This document shows positions 61,309 through 64,000 of a stretch of DNA of 64,000 bases, piece after piece (within the stretch, counting starts at the first letter, position 1; each line of letters starts with the position of its first letter). This DNA is from Symbiodinium natans (Eukaryota > Sar > Dinophyceae > Suessiales > Symbiodiniaceae): positions 687,368 to 751,367 of the forward strand of contig CAJNDS010000935.1 of assembly GCA_905221605.1 (NCBI GenBank), written 5' to 3'. The notes under the pieces are model-generated. The model saw only the letters and a list, made by a program, of their open reading frames with translations, searched no databases and was not told where the DNA came from. A program made the position numbers and the translations under genes.

Positions 61309-61332
61309 TTGTTATAATTATTATTATAACAA
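61309..61332. terminator. Hairpin after the last viral gene
   Basis: TTGTTATAAT and ATTATAACAA arms around ATTA form a perfect stem just after the stop at 61302. Confidence 0.75.
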
Positions 61333-61340
61333 TTATTTTT

Positions 61341-61980
61341 GGACGAGAGGGGGAGTTTGAGCTCGGAAAAATATGGCTTATGAAGATTTTGGATGTTTTT
61401 GAGCCAAAAATGTTCTGTCTCTTCTTTCTCTTCGGGTTTTGTAGGGGAAAAACCTATTCAACCCTATTTTTTTGAGGTTTTAGGGAAAAAACAATCCTAA
61501 ACCAACCTAAACCCTAAAAAAGATATTGAGCCTTCCGAGGCTGTCGCAATGCTTCTGTTGAAGCAGTCGGATTCCCCTTTGTCCGTTCCAGTTCTGATAT
61601 GGTTGTTCGCAGTGCAAACAAAAGCCCTAAACCCTAAACCCTAACCCTAAACCCTAAAACTAACCCATAAAACTAAGCCCTAAACCCTAAACCCTAAAAG
61701 GGCGCACCGAAGCGTGGAAGTCGCTGTTGCGAATGTCGTTGATGTAGAGCTTGACCTGTCGCGCACACAGTAGCCGTTCTCAAAGGGTTTAGGGGTTAGG
61801 GATTTAGGGGCTTCCGCACTCACAAACTGCCAAAACTGCTTCCAAATCTGCTGGTGCATCAACACTGGCTCTCAACTCTTTTTCTGTCAGCTCAGGTGTG
61901 GTTGAATGCCAAGATTTCCCCCAATGGTGGAAAGTCCTCCCCCCTTGTAAATGTGCCTATTTTAAAGGAGTTTTTAAGAG
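61341..61980. other. Right junction and host spacer, no gene seen
   Basis: G/T-rich sequence to about 61490 gives way to host-type CCCTAAA units (61500-61700), a unique segment and TTTAGGG remnants near 61785. No supported gene. The exact virus-host junction is not visible. Confidence 0.6.
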
Positions 61981-62074
61981 CTTCCCCCGATGGGGGAAGG
62001 AATTTCCCCCGATGGGGGAAGGAATTTCCCCCGATGGGGGAAGGAATTTCCCCCGATGGGGGAAGGAATTTCCC
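61981..62074. repeat. 22-bp palindromic tandem repeat downstream of the ubiquitin-like gene
   Basis: Four exact 22-bp units, each CCCCCGATGGGGG followed by AAGGAATTT, starting at 61984, 62006, 62028 and 62050. Each unit holds the palindrome TTCCCCCGATGGGGGAA. A diverged copy is at 61913-61935. The array ends about 20 bases beyond the stop codon of the gene at 62092. Confidence 0.95.
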
Positions 62075-62091
62075 ACCACAGGCAGAAGGCG

Positions 62092-63480
62092 TCAGTCTGC
62101 CATTTCCATAGCTTCCATAAGGGAAGACAGCTCATCTTCGTGAGCCGACGATGCAGAAGACTTGCGAAGCAACATCTCATCTTCAATGGCACGCTTAATG
62201 CCCTGCCAGTTCCAAGAGGATTGGGAGGGGTTGAAGAAGGCTCGGGTTGAAATCAGGTCTGCTGTGAGACTGGCGCTCTCAACTATCCCGCTCATCTCTT
62301 GGAAGGTGGAGTGGAGCTCGGAAAAGCACTCGCGAACAAGCAACTTGTAGAGATTTTCAAGGCGGAGTTCACCCTTGTTAGAGCCCTTCAAGACATCAAG
62401 AATCTCGGAGCTGTCCTTGTCCCCGAGGCACTTGTTGGAAATGCGCCCGAGGAGCATTTTGAAAGCCTTTACGGGGTTCTCTTCGCTGATGTCGTAAAGG
62501 GCACGAAGCAAACGAGAGACATTGTCAATCAAGCTTGGAATATCGGCAAACTTCTCAATGTGGAGCTGTGCGCACTTCTTGGCGATAGCTTCCTTGCGCT
62601 CCGAAACCATCCCCTGCTTCACGATAGCACCGTCCTTCTTGGTCTTCTTGCCACTGCCAAACATCAGGAAGGCGAGGTTAAGGATGCCCGAGCCGTCCTC
62701 GGGAATTTTAAGCTCGTCAAACAGCTCCCGCTCATTGCGCAGGTGGTTGCCATTGAAGAGCAACGCCATCTCAACGCTGATGATTTGAATACGTCCTTGC
62801 ATCATCTCTTTCACGTTGCTGATGGTGGTGTAGTGATTGACCTTGAAATTGTGATACTGCATATCAGCGAGGTTCAGGACGCGGATGTCAATGTTGTAGG
62901 AGTCGTCGCCGTCCGAATCCACTTCAAGCTGGAGAGTGCGCGGGTTGCCTAAATCTATCAGCAAGATGTCTTCATTAGCAAGTTGGTTGCCATTGAGAAG
63001 AAGCTCTTGGCAAGAAGGGTAAAAGGCTGGACGCGCACCATAAATCACATTCTTCAACGAGCTAATGAAAGTCCATTCGCTCACTCTGACTTTGAAGCTT
63101 TGCGCGTGAGCTTCGGTGACAACCACGATTTCAAGGTCGTAGGTGCTGGAATCAAAGGGACGTCCGTGACCATCGCCTTCGTCATCAGGAGAGTCGTCGC
63201 TGTCTGGGTCGTCGTCGCCACCGCCACCACCAGAGCGAAGCTTCTTGGACTGCCTCTTTGCGCGACTCAGCGTTTCCACACGAAGTTTGAGAGTGTTGTT
63301 CTCGCTCTTCAACTCTTCAAGCTCACGGCGCATCTTCACAGCCCAGTGCTCACGAGCAGGAGCACTCACGGGCTCAGGCTCGGAAGAAGACTTCACTTCA
63401 AGCTTCTTGGTGTCGTAGCCAACAGAAGACGGAGGGAGCTTGTGCTTGAAAGGGCTTTCGGTGAAGGGTCTTGAAGACAT
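62092..63480 (-). CDS. Intronless protein with two ubiquitin-like folds
   Basis: 462 residues from the ATG at 63480 (an upstream in-frame TTG is not a plausible eukaryotic start). Residues 47-77 form a coiled coil (MRRELEELKSENNTLKLRVE). 83-112 are Gly/Asp/Ser-rich. 114-187 look like a beta-grasp ubiquitin-like domain (DLEIVVVTEAHAQSFKV...ELLLNGNQLANEDILL) and 195-272 a second one (NIDIRVLNL...ALLFNGNHLRNERELF). The C-terminal 180 residues are helical and unassigned. There is no C-terminal Gly-Gly, so conjugation is unlikely; an adaptor role is more probable. The lack of introns contrasts with the host exons at 1-40000, suggesting a retrocopy or an acquired gene. Confidence 0.7.
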   Translation of the reverse strand: MSSRPFTESPFKHKLPPSSVGYDTKKLEVKSSSEPEPVSAPAREHWAVKMRRELEELKSENNTLKLRVETLSRAKRQSKKLRSGGGGGDDDPDSDDSPDDEGDGHGRPFDSSTYDLEIVVVTEAHAQSFKVRVSEWTFISSLKNVIYGARPAFYPSCQELLLNGNQLANEDILLIDLGNPRTLQLEVDSDGDDSYNIDIRVLNLADMQYHNFKVNHYTTISNVKEMMQGRIQIISVEMALLFNGNHLRNERELFDELKIPEDGSGILNLAFLMFGSGKKTKKDGAIVKQGMVSERKEAIAKKCAQLHIEKFADIPSLIDNVSRLLRALYDISEENPVKAFKMLLGRISNKCLGDKDSSEILDVLKGSNKGELRLENLYKLLVRECFSELHSTFQEMSGIVESASLTADLISTRAFFNPSQSSWNWQGIKRAIEDEMLLRKSSASSAHEDELSSLMEAMEMAD

Positions 63481-63649
63481 TGCGAGGAGCAACTACGCAC
63501 GAAAGTTCAGGGCAAATGCTAGTAGCAAAAACGGCGCTGATGAACGACACTCTCAGGCTACCGTGCTCTGGCAGGTTCTCACAAAAAAGCCCTTGCACTA
63601 ACGACAGTGAAAGCAACCGCATTTTTCCGCTTCAAGCCTTCGTCTGTTT

Positions 63650-64000
63650 CTAGTTGCCTTCGGCAGGAGCAACCACAGCCTTCGCTTTGGCTTTTGACTT
63701 CGGGGCAACAGGCGCACTAGACCGCATATACGATTCAATGTTCCGCTCTACGCGCAGACCTCGCAGGCGAGATGCCTCAGGATAGGAAAGGTCATCAAAA
63801 GTCGGCTGAGGCGCGGCAGGTTGGTATCTATCGCCCTGATCCAACAAATGGACGACGCAACCCTTTCTCGGAATCAATGTTGAAAGCCTTTTGGAGTTGT
63901 TTTCCATCTCACCGATGCCTTCAAAGATGTAGAAGACGTGCCACCCGATACCGAATGCCGAGGCGATTGCAACTTTGAGGGCTTTGAGCGTCCAGAACGG
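63650..64000 (-). CDS. 3' part of an unidentified gene running off the window
   Basis: The frame is open from the window edge (64000) to the stop at 63650-63652: 116 codons without introns. An ATG at 63907 lies inside it, but the sequence before it (ALKVAIASAFGIGWHVFYIF) is protein-like and hydrophobic, possibly a membrane segment, so the gene probably starts outside the window. The tail is Ala/Lys-rich (PKSKAKAKAVVAPAEGN). It is in tandem with the ubiquitin-like gene, 170 bp upstream of it. No family recognised. Confidence 0.6.
   Translation of the reverse strand, partial: PFWTLKALKVAIASAFGIGWHVFYIFEGIGEMENNSKRLSTLIPRKGCVVHLLDQGDRYQPAAPQPTFDDLSYPEASRLRGLRVERNIESYMRSSAPVAPKSKAKAKAVVAPAEGN

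Larger units (their letters stand above)
43570..61340. mobile_element. Endogenous Polinton-like virus / virophage-like element, about 17.8 kb
   Basis: An abrupt change to AT-rich, intron-free, densely coding DNA. The gene set combines DDE integrase, FtsK/HerA-type packaging ATPase, double-jelly-roll major capsid protein, penton, fibre, GIY-YIG nuclease and a polymerase-helicase. All main genes are intact, which argues for a recent or still functional provirus. No adenovirus-type maturation protease was found. Ends are approximate: clear terminal inverted repeats or target duplications were not seen. The left 43577-43800 is almost free of G on the plus strand, and the right 61340-61500 is poor in C, mirror-image skews that may mark degenerate termini. 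Confidence 0.9.

Noticed and set aside
43570-61340. Terminal inverted repeats of the viral element
   Set aside because: The left flank and the inverse of the right flank were compared by eye; only short chance matches were seen, so no TIR is claimed.
43570-61340. A separate adenovirus-type capsid maturation protease
   Set aside because: No other unassigned frame shows the expected His-Asp/Glu-Cys order; the only Cys-His candidate lies within the replication protein.
62299-63474. Plus-strand frames of 217 and 163 residues opposite the ubiquitin-like gene
   Set aside because: The minus-strand protein has recognisable folds and a coiled coil; the plus-strand frames show none and partly lack an ATG near a sensible start.
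1-64000. Dinoflagellate spliced-leader sequence, tRNA and rRNA genes
   Set aside because: Looked for by eye on both strands; no convincing match was found.

Overview
The window looks like nuclear DNA of a dinoflagellate, most likely Symbiodiniaceae-like, carrying one integrated DNA virus. Evidence for the host: TTTAGGG telomere-type repeats are scattered on both strands through almost all of positions 1-43560 and reappear at 61500; and the recognisable host genes are cut into very small exons whose introns mostly begin with GC (AG|GC donors) and end in AG|G, a splice habit known from dinoflagellates. The species is not determined.

Region 1 (1 to about 43560) is repeat-saturated host DNA. Between the TTTAGGG arrays lie short unique segments that are exons. 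Nine or ten exons on the minus strand (702-5276) rebuild most of the alpha subunit of the nascent polypeptide-associated complex (NAC alpha). Four minus-strand exons (12711-15779) carry the start of a GALNT-type glycosyltransferase domain. One exon (37528-37594) carries the signature of a CAP/SCP protein, and many others are probably coding but unrecognised. The introns and spacers also hold six families of short dispersed elements (called A-F here, 80-230 bp), five with terminal inverted repeats and one (A) with stem-loops and, in one copy, a perfect 16-bp flanking duplication. There are also several variant telomere-like tandem arrays, a 54-bp tandem repeat flanked by a direct repeat, and a GC-rich 9-bp repeat.

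Region 2 (about 43570-61340) is an AT-rich, intron-free block of tightly packed intact genes: an endogenous Polinton-like virus (PLV)/virophage-like element. It has the morphogenesis set (packaging ATPase, double-jelly-roll major capsid protein, penton, an S74-type self-processing fibre), a DDE integrase, a GIY-YIG nuclease, a class 3 lipase-like protein beside the capsid genes, several zinc-finger and acidic structural-type proteins, and a 1299-residue replication protein that seems to fuse a papain/OTU-like Cys-His segment, a protein-primed-type family B polymerase core, an SF1 helicase and an HNH-like zinc tail. Palindromic hairpins sit at most gene ends. A TCTA core in AT-rich context precedes the ATG of nine genes, resembling the late promoter described for Cafeteria roenbergensis virus and the virophage mavirus. 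An 18-bp element is repeated exactly before the first and last plus-strand genes.

Region 3 (61340-64000) is host-type DNA again: TTTAGGG remnants, a 22-bp palindromic tandem repeat, an intronless gene with two ubiquitin-like folds, and the 3' part of a second intronless gene running off the window. Genes were assigned by reading motifs; no database search was possible.
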